A stretch of 34,480 nucleotides of DNA from Acidobacteriota bacterium (GTDB lineage Bacteria; Acidobacteriota; UBA6911). A program made the translations under genes and the position numbers. Under the pieces are notes generated by a model. The model made no database searches. It was not told the DNA's origin and saw only the letters and a program-made list of their open reading frames with translations. Below, in pieces: positions 26,938 through 34,110 of the stretch (its first letter is position 1; each line of letters starts with the position of its first letter). The stretch spans positions 1-34,480 of the forward strand of contig JACADW010000118.1 in the NCBI GenBank assembly GCA_013388445.1, given 5' to 3'.

Positions 26938-26945
26938 CGAATGGT
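26918..26945. repeat. Heptamer repeat tract bridging moeA and moaC
   Basis: Units AAATGAC, GAATGAC, GGTTGAC, GAATGGT. The tract encodes the end of moeA including its TGA (26935-26937) and contains the moaC ATG (26941-26943). It nearly matches 688-705. Confidence 0.7.
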
Positions 26946-27450
26946 CGCGAAGACAATCCTGAAATCCGGGCGGAGGAAAAGCAGGGCGCTCTCGCATGTT
27001 GACGAGGCGGGCCGGGCAAGGATGGTGGACGTCTCCGCAAAGAAGCGGACGAAGCGGACGGCCGTCGCGGAAGCCTTCGTCCGGCTCTCGCCAGCTACGA
27101 TGGAGCTCCTGATGGAAGGGAATCTGCCGAAAGGAGACGCCATCGAGACAGCTCGCATCGCGGGAATCGTCGCGGCCAAGAAGACGCCGGATCTGATCCC
27201 GCTGTGTCATCCTCTGCTTCTCACAAACGTCGAAGTGAGGGCGGAATCCCACGCCGACGGCGTCAGGTTTGTCAGCCAGGTGAGCTGCCTGGGGCAGACC
27301 GGTGTAGAAATGGAAGCGCTGACCGCGGCTTCCGTGGCGGCGCTTGCGCTGTACGATATGGTGAAGGCTGTCGAGCGGGAAGCTGTCATCGAGAAGGTCA
27401 GCCTCATTGAAAAGACAGGGGGCCGAAGTGGCCGCTTCCGGCGCCGCTGA
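26941..27450 (+). CDS. moaC: Cyclic pyranopterin monophosphate synthase MoaC
   Basis: A 169-residue protein, at the upper end of family length. [20 protein letters not shown] is the standard N-terminal motif, here preceded by a basic 17-residue extension. [20 protein letters not shown] (about 80-99) and [20 protein letters not shown], then YDMVKAVE, hold the conserved Lys, His, Glu and Asp residues of the active site. MoaC converts the product of MoaA into cyclic pyranopterin monophosphate, the first stable intermediate of molybdenum-cofactor synthesis, as a hexamer in the cytosol. The 3-bp gap from moeA indicates co-transcription. No Shine-Dalgarno is visible, since the heptamer repeat occupies that position; translational coupling is likely. 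moaA is not in the window. Confidence 0.93.
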   Translation: MVAKTILKSGRRKSRALSHVDEAGRARMVDVSAKKRTKRTAVAEAFVRLSPATMELLMEGNLPKGDAIETARIAGIVAAKKTPDLIPLCHPLLLTNVEVRAESHADGVRFVSQVSCLGQTGVEMEALTAASVAALALYDMVKAVEREAVIEKVSLIEKTGGRSGRFRRR

Positions 27451-27495
27451 CCTGCAGCCCGGCAGATGCATGTGCCGCCCGCCGCCCAAGCAAGT

Positions 27496-27519
27496 GCGGG
27501 TGCTTTCCCGCTTTGCGGG
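27496..27519 (+). other. Overlapping alternative hairpins upstream of the selenoprotein candidate
   Basis: GCGGG (27496-27500) can pair with CCCGC (27507-27511), and the same CCCGC can instead pair with GCGGG (27515-27519). The two stems exclude each other. No U-run follows, so a simple intrinsic terminator is not supported. Confidence 0.35.
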
Positions 27520-27584
27520 TCATATTCCATTACCTGATCAGCAATCCTTGTCTGCAAAATAGGGAAGCGTCGCCGATTTCTTGG

Positions 27585-27590
27585 TAGAAT
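27585..27590 (+). promoter_or_regulatory. Possible -10 element of the glutaredoxin-like gene
   Basis: TAGAAT, five of six to consensus, ends six bases before the GTG at 27597, which suggests a leaderless transcript. No good -35 hexamer is found at the expected distance. Confidence 0.3.
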
Positions 27591-27596
27591 TGAGCC

Positions 27597-27872
27597 GTGG
27601 TAATTCCGGCGTACCAGCAAGGCAACCGGGCGATCGGAGTCTACACGCAACCCGGCTGACCCGTCTGTCACGAGGCGGCAGAGCATCTGTCCTCCAGGGG
27701 TCTGCAGTCTGAGCAGGTCAATATCCGTGAGACGCCCGGTGCGATCCTCGAGCTGCAGAAACTGGGAGTCATGGCCACACCGGCGCTGACGATCGGGGAC
27801 AGACTGGTTGTCGGGTTCGATCGCGAAAGAATAGATCAAGCCGCTGCCGCCCTTGGGCGCCAGGCGGTTTGA
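27597..27872 (+). CDS. Glutaredoxin-like protein, probable selenoprotein with UGA-encoded Sec at residue 21
   Basis: Read through one in-frame TGA (27657-27659), the frame gives 91 residues. It starts VVIPAYQQGNRAIGVYTQPG, then the TGA codon, then PVCHEAAEHLSSRGLQSEQV. The later parts NIRETPGAILELQKLGVMAT, then PALTIGDRLVVGFDRERIDQ, match the thioredoxin-fold glutaredoxin family, including the cis-proline in ATPALTIG. The TGA falls exactly where the first Cys of the CPxC redox motif belongs, giving U-P-V-C, an arrangement known for selenocysteine glutaredoxins and related redox selenoproteins. Both flanks are well conserved and no other stop intervenes, which argues against simple decay. It would reduce disulfides or act as a peroxidase-type or thiol exchange protein in the cytosol. 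The GTG start is chosen as the nearest upstream initiation codon. It lies between moaC and an FmdB-type gene, 30 bp before the latter. Sec machinery genes are not in the window. Confidence 0.72.
27678..27707 (+). promoter_or_regulatory. Candidate bacterial SECIS hairpin
   Basis: Starting 21-30 bases after the UGA, two foldings can be drawn. In one, GCAGA (27678-27682) pairs with UCUGC (27701-27705). In the other, CUGU (27687-27690) pairs with GCAG (27704-27707) below a small CCU/GGG stem, leaving a UCU bulge. The distance and the GGGGUCUGC apical side resemble bacterial elements recognised by SelB, but the folds are hand-drawn. Confidence 0.35.
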
Positions 27873-27902
27873 AGCGAGTGCTGATGAGGTGTTTCACGAA
27901 AC

Positions 27903-28271
27903 ATGCCGATCTATGAATACACATGCCTGAAATGCAGGCGTCGCATGAGTTTCCTCGTGATGGCCCCCTCTTCGTTCAAGCCGGTATGCAAGTACTGCAG
28001 GAGCACGGAACTCGAGCAGCTCTTCTCGCGTTTCGCTTCCCCCAAGTCCGAAGAAAAACGCCTGGAATCAATGGCGGATCCCTCCAGTTTCGCCGGCCTG
28101 GACGAGAACGACCCGGCGAGTGTTGCACGGTGGATGAAGAGGATGGGAAAGGAGATGGGCGAGGATTTTGGAGAAGACATCGATCAAATGGCTGAGGAGG
28201 CGGCCGAGGAAGCGGCAACGGGTGCCGCGGGGGACGAAGGGACGACTGCTTCCGGATCGGATGACCTTTGA
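27903..28271 (+). CDS. FmdB-type zinc-ribbon protein
   Basis: A 122-residue protein. The first 45 residues form a small zinc ribbon: MPIYEYTCLKCRRRMSFLVM with CxxC, then PVCKYCRSTELEQLFSRFA with the second CxxC. This is the FmdB/regulatory-protein zinc ribbon (PIYEYxCxxC). The rest is acidic and low complexity (EDIDQMAEEAAEEAATG). FmdB was named for a putative regulator of formamidase, but most family members have no known role. It starts 30 bp after the glutaredoxin-like gene and its end overlaps the start region of the FG-GAP gene, so these genes probably form one transcript. Confidence 0.85.
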   Translation: MPIYEYTCLKCRRRMSFLVMAPSSFKPVCKYCRSTELEQLFSRFASPKSEEKRLESMADPSSFAGLDENDPASVARWMKRMGKEMGEDFGEDIDQMAEEAAEEAATGAAGDEGTTASGSDDL

Positions 28272-28281
28272 GGCCATTGAC

Positions 28282-30105
28282 ATGCGCCCGCTTCGTCCCG
28301 GGCAGGGGACATCGGAAGAGTATCCGGGCCATGTCGGTCCTCGCCTCGCCGTGCGCTTCTCGCCGGGCCTGCGTGGATTGTCTTTCCCCTGGGTCCGTCT
28401 GTTCTCCGGATCTGCCGCGCTCGCGTTTCTGGTCTTGGGGGCTGCCTCCCAAAGGCCCGCCGGGCCGCAGTTCGTCGATGTCACGGCCAAAGCCGGAATC
28501 GCTTTCAAACACGGGAGTGGATCGCCGGAGAAGGACTACATATTCGAGGCCAAGGGCGGCGGCATGGGCGTCCTCGACTATGACAATGACGGATTGCTCG
28601 ACCTCTATTTCATAAACGGAAGCACCGTGGAGGACCTTGCCAGAGGAGTCATTCACCCGAACGCTCTCTACCACGCCAACGGGGATGGGACCTATACGGA
28701 TATGACGGCAAGGGCGGGTGTTCAGGGCAGGGGCTGGGGAATGGGGTGTGCGGTCGGCGATTACAACAACGACGGATATCCTGACATCTACGTTCTCGGC
28801 CTCACCGAGAACGTCCTTTACCGCAACAACGGGGACGGCACCTTCACGGACGTCACCGAGCGTGCGGGGCTGCGCGACGGTCACTGGAGCACGAGCGCTG
28901 CATTCCTGGATTATGACCGCGACGGCGATCTCGATGTCTACGTCTCCCATTACTCCATTCCGGACACGAAGCTGCTCCCGAAAAGGGGTGAAAACAGGTA
29001 CTGCCACTATCGCGGTGTGCCTGTCATGTGTGGTCCGCGGGGACTGCCCGGCGTGGCCGACAGCTTCTATCGAAACAATGGCGACGGTACCTTCACGGAC
29101 ATTTCCGAGGATGCAGGACTGGCCATGGATGCCAAGTATTACGGTCTGGGGGTCGCGGTCGGCGATTACGACAACGACGGCTGGACGGACCTCTATGTCG
29201 CCAACGATTCGTGTCCGAGCTTCCTCTACCACAACGAAGGCAATGGGAAATTCAAAGAGGTCGGTTTCCTGGCGGGTGCCGTTCTCTCGGATGACGGGAC
29301 CGAACAGGCAGGGATGGGCGTCGATTTCGGCGATTACGATAGCGACGGCTGGCTGGATATCACAAAAAGCAACTTCTCCTACGATTACAACAACCTGTAC
29401 CACAACGAACAGAACGGTACTTTCACCGAGAGATCGATGACCGCAGGCATTGCCCAGATCACCATGCCGTTCGTCTGCTGGGCCAGCAAGTTCATGGATT
29501 ACGATAACGACGGCTGGCGTGACATCTTTGTCGCAACCGGGCACGTCTATCCACACCTGCTTGCCAACCCTGTCGGAGGTGAGAAGTACTATCAGCGAAA
29601 CCTCCTCTTCCGGAACCTCGGGAACGGCAAGTTCAGCGAGGTCGGAAGGGAGTCCGGGCCCGGTCTGCAGGTCGAGAAGGCATGCAGAGGTGCCGCTTTC
29701 GGCGACCTCGACAATGACGGCGATATCGACGTGATCACCGCAAACCTGGATGACGTGCCCACGGTACTGAGAAACGACGGTGGCAATACGAAGAACTGGC
29801 TGATCCTCCGGTTGAACGGCGTGAAATCGAACCGATTCGGTTTGGGGGTGCGCGTCAAGGTGACGGCCGGCGGGCTTGTGCAGATAGGCGAGGCCTCGAC
29901 GGCATCGAGTATTTTCGTGGCCAACGACCCCCGCGTCCATTTCGGCATTGGAGAGGCGCGGGAGGCGGACATCGAGGTCAACTGGCCGGGTGACAAAGTG
30001 CAGACATTCCGGGCTGTGCCGGCAAACAGAATTCTGACCATCGACCAGAACCAAGGGTTAGTGTCAGGGGATCGCTACTGGGAAGGACCCGTGATTGATG
30101 ATTGA
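28282..30105 (+). CDS. Exported FG-GAP/VCBS-repeat protein with ASPIC/UnbV domain (CRTAC1-like)
   Basis: A 607-residue protein from ATG 28282; TGAGG lies eight bases upstream. ATG 28261, overlapping the previous stop, is an alternative. A hydrophobic segment LFSGSAALAFLVLGAASQRP (about 40-59) looks like a signal peptide or anchor. The body is a beta-propeller with seven DxDxDGxxD-type calcium-binding loops: DYDNDGLLDLYF, DYNNDGYPDIYV, DYDRDGDLDVYV, DYDNDGWTDLYV, DYDSDGWLDITK, DYDNDGWRDIFV and DLDNDGDIDVIT. The C-terminal ASPIC/UnbV domain is seen in LILRLNGVKSNRFGLGVRVK and ADIEVNWPGDKVQTFRAVPA. Family members are cell-surface or periplasmic and of unknown binding partner. The C-terminal VIDD and the TGA stop are encoded by the heptamer repeat at 30092-30112. 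Confidence 0.88.
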   Translation: MRPLRPGQGTSEEYPGHVGPRLAVRFSPGLRGLSFPWVRLFSGSAALAFLVLGAASQRPAGPQFVDVTAKAGIAFKHGSGSPEKDYIFEAKGGGMGVLDYDNDGLLDLYFINGSTVEDLARGVIHPNALYHANGDGTYTDMTARAGVQGRGWGMGCAVGDYNNDGYPDIYVLGLTENVLYRNNGDGTFTDVTERAGLRDGHWSTSAAFLDYDRDGDLDVYVSHYSIPDTKLLPKRGENRYCHYRGVPVMCGPRGLPGVADSFYRNNGDGTFTDISEDAGLAMDAKYYGLGVAVGDYDNDGWTDLYVANDSCPSFLYHNEGNGKFKEVGFLAGAVLSDDGTEQAGMGVDFGDYDSDGWLDITKSNFSYDYNNLYHNEQNGTFTERSMTAGIAQITMPFVCWASKFMDYDNDGWRDIFVATGHVYPHLLANPVGGEKYYQRNLLFRNLGNGKFSEVGRESGPGLQVEKACRGAAFGDLDNDGDIDVITANLDDVPTVLRNDGGNTKNWLILRLNGVKSNRFGLGVRVKVTAGGLVQIGEASTASSIFVANDPRVHFGIGEAREADIEVNWPGDKVQTFRAVPANRILTIDQNQGLVSGDRYWEGPVIDD

Positions 30106-30115
30106 CGATTGAAGA
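30092..30115. repeat. Heptamer repeat tract, left copy
   Basis: TGATTGA, TGATTGA, CGATTGA and a partial unit. It contains the stop codon of the FG-GAP gene. ATTGACGATTGAAGA (30101-30115) is exactly repeated in inverted orientation at 30219-30233. Confidence 0.7.
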
Positions 30116-30200
30116 ATCCAGTCATGCGTGAGTGACTGTGATCTGAAGGCGAGTATCACCGGCATCCGGAAGTGGTTCCCCACCTCATCTCCCCCGTCGT

Positions 30201-30235
30201 GCATTCGTCAATCGTCAATCTTCAATCGTCAATTG
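30201..30235. repeat. Heptamer repeat tract, inverted right copy
   Basis: Units GCATTCG, TCAATCG, TCAATCT, TCAATCG, TCAATTG, the reverse complement of the TTGACGA type. It ends five bases before the mutM ATG and occupies the place of its ribosome binding site. Confidence 0.7.
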
Positions 30236-30239
30236 GCAT

Positions 30240-31064
30240 ATGCCTGAGCTGCCGGAAGTCGAGACAATTGCACGTAGACTTCGCCGGGCCATACCGGGCA
30301 GGACCATCGCTCGGGTGTCCCTTTCCGGCATGCCGCTTCGCCGGCCCGTGGAAGGGTCGTTTATCGATATCCTGCGCGGACGCAAGATCATCAGGGTCCA
30401 TCGCCGCGGCAAGTATCTCGTCATTGAACTCGAACCACGGGCATTCTGGGTGACTCACCTTGGGATGAGCGGCAGGATTTTCTTCTATGCGGATGCCTGC
30501 GCCGCAGGCGGGCACCACACCCATGCCACAGTCACGTTTTCCGACGGAGCCGTGCTCGAGTACCGCGACCCCAGGCGCTTCGGACTGCTGGCGGCCAGAG
30601 AGTCCCGGTCCATTGGGGAAGTGCCGGAGCTCGCCCGCTTGGGGAAAGATCCGCTCAGCCGCAGTTTCAATCTGCGCTGGCTTGAACCCGTCCTGCGCAG
30701 CACCCGGAGGGATGTCAAGTCTCTTCTGCTGGACCAGAGCAAGATCGCCGGGCTGGGAAACATCTATGTCTGTGAAGCCCTGTTTCATGCCAGAATACAC
30801 CCTGCACGCCGGTGTGACCGGATCAGCCGTCGGGAGATGAAATCTCTGATCCGGGCAATCAGCCGCGTTCTGAGGAGGGCGATCCAATGCCGGGGCACGA
30901 CTTTCTCGGATTTCGCAGCCTCGGACGGCAGCCCCGGCGGCAACCAGCGTTACCTGCGCGTATTCCGGCGCGAGGGGCTCAGATGCCGGCGCTGCCGTAG
31001 CGTCATCGCGCGAGTGCGTCAAGGAAACCGGAGTTCCTATTATTGCCCCGGCTGCCAGAACTGA
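30240..31064 (+). CDS. mutM: Formamidopyrimidine-DNA glycosylase (MutM/Fpg)
   Basis: A 274-residue protein of standard length. PELPEVETIARRLRRAIPGR at the N-terminus gives the catalytic Pro2 and Glu3 after Met removal. RRGKYLVIEL holds the conserved Lys. THLGMSGRIFF, YRDPRRFGLL and LLLDQSKIAGLGNIYVCEAL, with the helix-two-turn-helix, follow. The C-terminal zinc finger is CRRCRSVIARVRQGNRSSYY, then CPGC. The enzyme excises 8-oxoguanine and formamidopyrimidines and nicks the strand in base excision repair. All catalytic and zinc residues are present. No Shine-Dalgarno is visible before the ATG because the heptamer repeat runs to within five bases. It probably shares a transcript with the small CxxCxG gene 31 bp downstream. 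Confidence 0.95.
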   Translation: MPELPEVETIARRLRRAIPGRTIARVSLSGMPLRRPVEGSFIDILRGRKIIRVHRRGKYLVIELEPRAFWVTHLGMSGRIFFYADACAAGGHHTHATVTFSDGAVLEYRDPRRFGLLAARESRSIGEVPELARLGKDPLSRSFNLRWLEPVLRSTRRDVKSLLLDQSKIAGLGNIYVCEALFHARIHPARRCDRISRREMKSLIRAISRVLRRAIQCRGTTFSDFAASDGSPGGNQRYLRVFRREGLRCRRCRSVIARVRQGNRSSYYCPGCQN

Positions 31065-31095
31065 TCGCGCAGCGCGGGGAGGAGGCGAAAGCAAC

Positions 31096-31302
31096 GTGGC
31101 GCAACCATACAGCAAATGCCCGCATTGCAGGGGAACCGGGGTGTGCCAGGCCTGCAAGGGTACAGGCCGCCTGGCCTTACAGAAGGGCAAGCAATGCACA
31201 TCCTGTTTCCCCCACGGCAGCGGCAGATGCCAGAACTGCCGGGGCCTGGGCGGTTTTGACCAGGCTGGCAAGCCCGCAGCCCCACCGGAGAATGCCCAGT
31301 AG
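31096..31302 (+). CDS. Tiny cysteine-rich protein with DnaJ-like CxxCxG repeats
   Basis: A 68-residue protein from GTG 31096, with GGAGGAGG (about 31077-31084) upstream as a strong ribosome binding site. Four cysteine motifs follow each other: CPHCRGTG, CQACKGTG, CTSCFPHGSG and CQNCRGLG. Their spacing resembles the zinc-binding region of DnaJ, so two structural zinc sites are likely. There is no J domain, signal peptide or membrane segment. It follows mutM by 31 bp. The function is unknown; a small chaperone-like or nucleic-acid-binding role is conceivable but not shown. Confidence 0.7.
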   Translation: MAQPYSKCPHCRGTGVCQACKGTGRLALQKGKQCTSCFPHGSGRCQNCRGLGGFDQAGKPAAPPENAQ

Positions 31303-31371
31303 CCCGGCGGGCTTACGAGCGGGCACGTGTACATTCTGAATCGAGACGGAGTCAGCTTCCCGGAGTTTACG

Positions 31372-32298
31372 ATGATTGAAAATGTATTGAAGACCGGACG
31401 TCGTACCTTTCTTGTGCGTGCATGCGCGGGGGCAGCTGCGCTGGGCGCAAAACCCGCAGAAACCGCTTATTCCCCGCAGACGCTCCCGACGATCCGACTC
31501 GGGTCCCGTGAGATAACCCGGCTCATCTCCGGCGGAAACCCGATCGGGGGCTGGGCTCATTCGACGCAGAACATGTCACGCCACATGCTCGAGTACTTCA
31601 CGATGGAACGGACCGTGGACTACCTCGAACAGATCACTCGCGCCGGCATCAACACCTGGCAATGTGACCACATTCCCAAAGTGATTGGGGCGCTCCGCAC
31701 GGCCCGGGAGCGGGGCATCCGCCTGAACTTCATATGCCTCCATGCTGAACGCCCGAATGAGGCGCCGCTCAAGACGGTGATGACGGACTTGAGTCCGATC
31801 GCCATCGTCCATCACGGTGGGGTTACCGACCGGCTGTTTGCCGAAGGAAAGAAGCAGCAGGTCCGCGATTTCGTGAAGAAGGTACACGACCAGGGGGTTC
31901 CGGCCGGCGTTTCTTCGCACTGCCCCACAAACATTCAGCGCATCGCGGACGAGGGATGGGAGAACGACCTCTTCATGTCCTGCCTTTACTATGTCAACCG
32001 GCCGCGGCAGGAACAGGAGGCTCTTCTGGGAAAGGTCACGGTGGGCGAGCCCTTTTTTGAATCCGACCCGATCGAGATGACGAGGGTCATTCGGCAGATC
32101 GACAAACCATGCCTCGGGTTCAAGATTCTGGCGGCGGGGCGCCTCTGTGCAAACCAGCAGACCGTTGAAAAAGCCTTCAAGTTCGCCTTCGAGAATATCA
32201 AGCCGATCGATGCGGTCATAGTCGGAATGTATCCGCGTTTCGAAGACGAGATAGGCTTCAACGTCGCGTATACGCGTAAGTACGGCGCCACCACGTGA
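31372..32298 (+). CDS. Tat-signal TIM-barrel-like protein, distant aldo/keto-reductase relative
   Basis: A 308-residue protein from ATG 31372. A longer in-frame start at 31327 would place 15 residues before the signal. TGRRTFLVRACAGAAALGAK resembles a twin-arginine signal (RRTFL). The mature part starts IRLGSREITRLISGGNPIGG, which resembles the first strand of aldo/keto reductases. It ends with FGF-like CLGFKILAAGRLCANQQTVE and IKPIDAVIVGMYPRFEDEIG, also similar in position to the late barrel strands. The classical Asp-Tyr-Lys-His tetrad cannot be identified, so enzymatic activity is open. Similar uncharacterised Tat-signal proteins occur in acidobacteria and planctomycetes. It is on the same strand as the mutM run, 69 bp after the cysteine-rich gene, and may be exported. 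Confidence 0.6.
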   Translation: MIENVLKTGRRTFLVRACAGAAALGAKPAETAYSPQTLPTIRLGSREITRLISGGNPIGGWAHSTQNMSRHMLEYFTMERTVDYLEQITRAGINTWQCDHIPKVIGALRTARERGIRLNFICLHAERPNEAPLKTVMTDLSPIAIVHHGGVTDRLFAEGKKQQVRDFVKKVHDQGVPAGVSSHCPTNIQRIADEGWENDLFMSCLYYVNRPRQEQEALLGKVTVGEPFFESDPIEMTRVIRQIDKPCLGFKILAAGRLCANQQTVEKAFKFAFENIKPIDAVIVGMYPRFEDEIGFNVAYTRKYGATT

Positions 32299-32437
32299 AG
32301 CTGTGATGCCTCGGGCCCGGCCTTGCTCCGCCGGACCGGTTGGCTGTCACCACGGCGGCCGGTTATGCGGATGGGATCCCGCAGAAGGTCGACACTGATT
32401 TTCTGTTCTTGTGGGCAAGGACGCGGACAAGCATCCT

Positions 32438-32836
32438 CTAAGAACCCTCTCGCGGGCGCGTCTTGCCTCGAGTGGACTGCCCGTGGTTCGTCGACGCCGG
32501 CACGTACGCTCCGCTCCTCTTGCGGCTCTCGAGAACGACGTTAACTTCGGTTCCCTCGCCTGACTGGCTGATGCCGACCACCAGCGTATGGCCCAACTGC
32601 AGCCTGCTTCGATAGAGAGTGTGGATGGACGGCACAGCCAGCGAGACGGGTGTTCCGGTCGTGATTTCCAGAAGGTACCTGCCGAAGAGCGCGGCATTGT
32701 CCGATGTGCCGCGTGCCACCAGAATGACGAAACGGATGTCGCCCCGGCGGACTCGCTCTGCGACACGCTGCACGCCGATCTTTTCGGACCGGAGGGTTCG
32801 TTCCAGGACCTCCGGTTGCTGGCAAATCTCACGCAT
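32438..32836 (-). pseudogene. Truncated SIS-domain protein (GlmS/AgaS-like isomerase N-terminal part)
   Basis: From ATG 32836 the frame reads MREICQQPEVLERTLRSEKI, then FVILVARGTSDNAALFGRYL, then TGTPVSLAVPSIHTLYRSRL and LVVGISQSGEGTEVNVVLES. This is the first SIS domain of glucosamine-6-phosphate-type isomerases without a glutaminase domain; SARGTSDNAA-like and SQSGE motifs bind sugar phosphate. Homology stops around STNHGQSTRGK, after about 115 residues, whereas relatives have about 340. The second SIS domain is absent from the following DNA (32300-32437, no gene seen). It faces hflX, and its upstream region includes the hflX start area. Confidence 0.75.
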
Positions 32837-32934
32837 CGTGATAGACACGATACTGTTCTCCGGACGCGCTCGCCTCAGACAGCATGACAGCATCATCGGG
32901 ATTTTTCGCCTCAGCTGGATGACCCGCCTCACTT

Positions 32935-34110
32935 GTGATAAAGATAGGGGCGCTCGAGGGAGGGGCTTCCATCGGCCGTTCGCATAAGCAGGTTGTCAGC
33001 ACGGCACCCAGAACAGAGCGGGCAGGGCTGGTCGGCTGCTTTTTCGCAAGGCGCGGCCGGGCCCGGGCGGAGGAGTCTCTGCTGGAGCTTGAAGCGCTGG
33101 CCTCCGCAGCCGGAGCGATGGTCGTGGAACGTGTCCTGCAGGAACGTCCTGCCCCGGATCCCGCCTTCTTTGTCGGAAGGGGCAAGGCGGATGAACTGCG
33201 GCAGGTCGCACAGGCGCTGGGGCTCGATCTTCTGATTTTTGATGATGAACTCTCGCCGGGACAGCAGAGGAACCTGGAAAACAGAACCGACTGCAAGATC
33301 CTGGACAGAACCCAGCTCATCCTCGATATCTTTGCGCGCCGGGCCCGAACCCGGGAAGGCAAGCTTCAGGTGGAGCTGGCCCAGCTGAACTACCTGCTTC
33401 CACGGCTGGTGGGCAAAGGTACGATGCTCTCACGACTCGGCGCGGGGATCGGCACGCGCGGGCCGGGTGAGACACGGCTGGAGATGGACCGGCGGCGCAT
33501 CCGCAATCGCATCGCCCTGCTCCGCAGGGAGATCGAACGTGTTGGCAGGCATCGTCAGCAGCAGCGAAGCAGACGCCAGGGCGTACCGGTTCCTGTTGCC
33601 GCTCTGGTGGGATACACGAACGCAGGAAAATCCACGCTCTTCAACGCCCTCACCCGGGCCGGCACCGTGGAGGGCCGGCAGCTCTTTTCAACGCTCGATC
33701 CGTTGCTCCGCAGAGTCGAGCTGCGCAACGGGACGGAGATCGTCTTGTCCGACACGGTCGGTTTCATCCGCAAATTGCCTCACGATATTGTGGCGGCATT
33801 CCGGGCTACGCTCGAAGAGGTCCGTGAGGCGGATCTGCTCCTGCATGTCATCGATCGCAGCAACCCGCACTGGCGTGATCAGGCCGCGGCCGTCGAGGAG
33901 GTCCTGACGGAGCTCGGCGCCCAAAACAAACCTGTCATCGACGTTTACAACAAGGCAGATCTCTTGCCCGAAGGCTCCCACCCCATGAGACCCCTGGGGC
34001 GGGATTCCGTCCTGATTTCCGCCCGGACTGGATTTGGACTGCCTGATCTAAAGTCCCTGCTCCTAGTTTGGGGTCGGACCAGGGTAAAGCGTTTGAAATC
34101 AATGGATTAA
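32935..34110 (+). CDS. hflX: Ribosome-associated GTPase HflX, C-terminus replaced
   Basis: A 391-residue protein from GTG 32935. The N-terminal HflX domain includes [20 protein letters not shown] and [20 protein letters not shown], then [20 protein letters not shown]. The Gly-rich signature is [20 protein letters not shown]. The GTPase domain has G1 [10 protein letters not shown] (about 225), G3 [12 protein letters not shown]4 VYNKADLL and G5 [10 protein letters not shown]. HflX splits stalled or stress-inactivated 70S ribosomes. After LPDLKSLL the sequence becomes [14 protein letters not shown], which reads from a GGGGTCGGACC-type repeat and does not look like HflX; bacterial relatives usually have about 50 more residues there. 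The GTPase core is complete. No clear ribosome binding site precedes the GTG. Confidence 0.9.
   Translation: MIKIGALEGGASIGRSHKQVVSTAPRTERAGLVGCFFARRGRARAEESLLELEALASAAGAMVVERVLQERPAPDPAFFVGRGKADELRQVAQALGLDLLIFDDELSPGQQRNLENRTDCKILDRTQLILDIFARRARTREGKLQVELAQLNYLLPRLVGKGTMLSRLGAGIGTRGPGETRLEMDRRRIRNRIALLRREIERVGRHRQQQRSRRQGVPVPVAALVGYTNAGKSTLFNALTRAGTVEGRQLFSTLDPLLRRVELRNGTEIVLSDTVGFIRKLPHDIVAAFRATLEEVREADLLLHVIDRSNPHWRDQAAAVEEVLTELGAQNKPVIDVYNKADLLPEGSHPMRPLGRDSVLISARTGFGLPDLKSLLLVWGRTRVKRLKSMD
34068..34110. repeat. GGGGTCGGACC-type repeat at the hflX 3' end
   Basis: TTTGGGGTCGGACCAGGG lies at the point where HflX homology stops. A related palindrome, GGGGACCTGACCC, lies at 34214-34226. Such short G-rich palindromes are typical of REP-like intergenic elements. 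No transposase gene is visible before the window ends. Confidence 0.4.

Noticed and set aside
27976-30054. A 692-codon open frame on the minus strand opposite the FG-GAP gene
   Set aside because: It is an antisense shadow of a GC-rich, Asp/Gly-rich repeat gene. The plus strand has clear domain homology, and the antisense translation has none.
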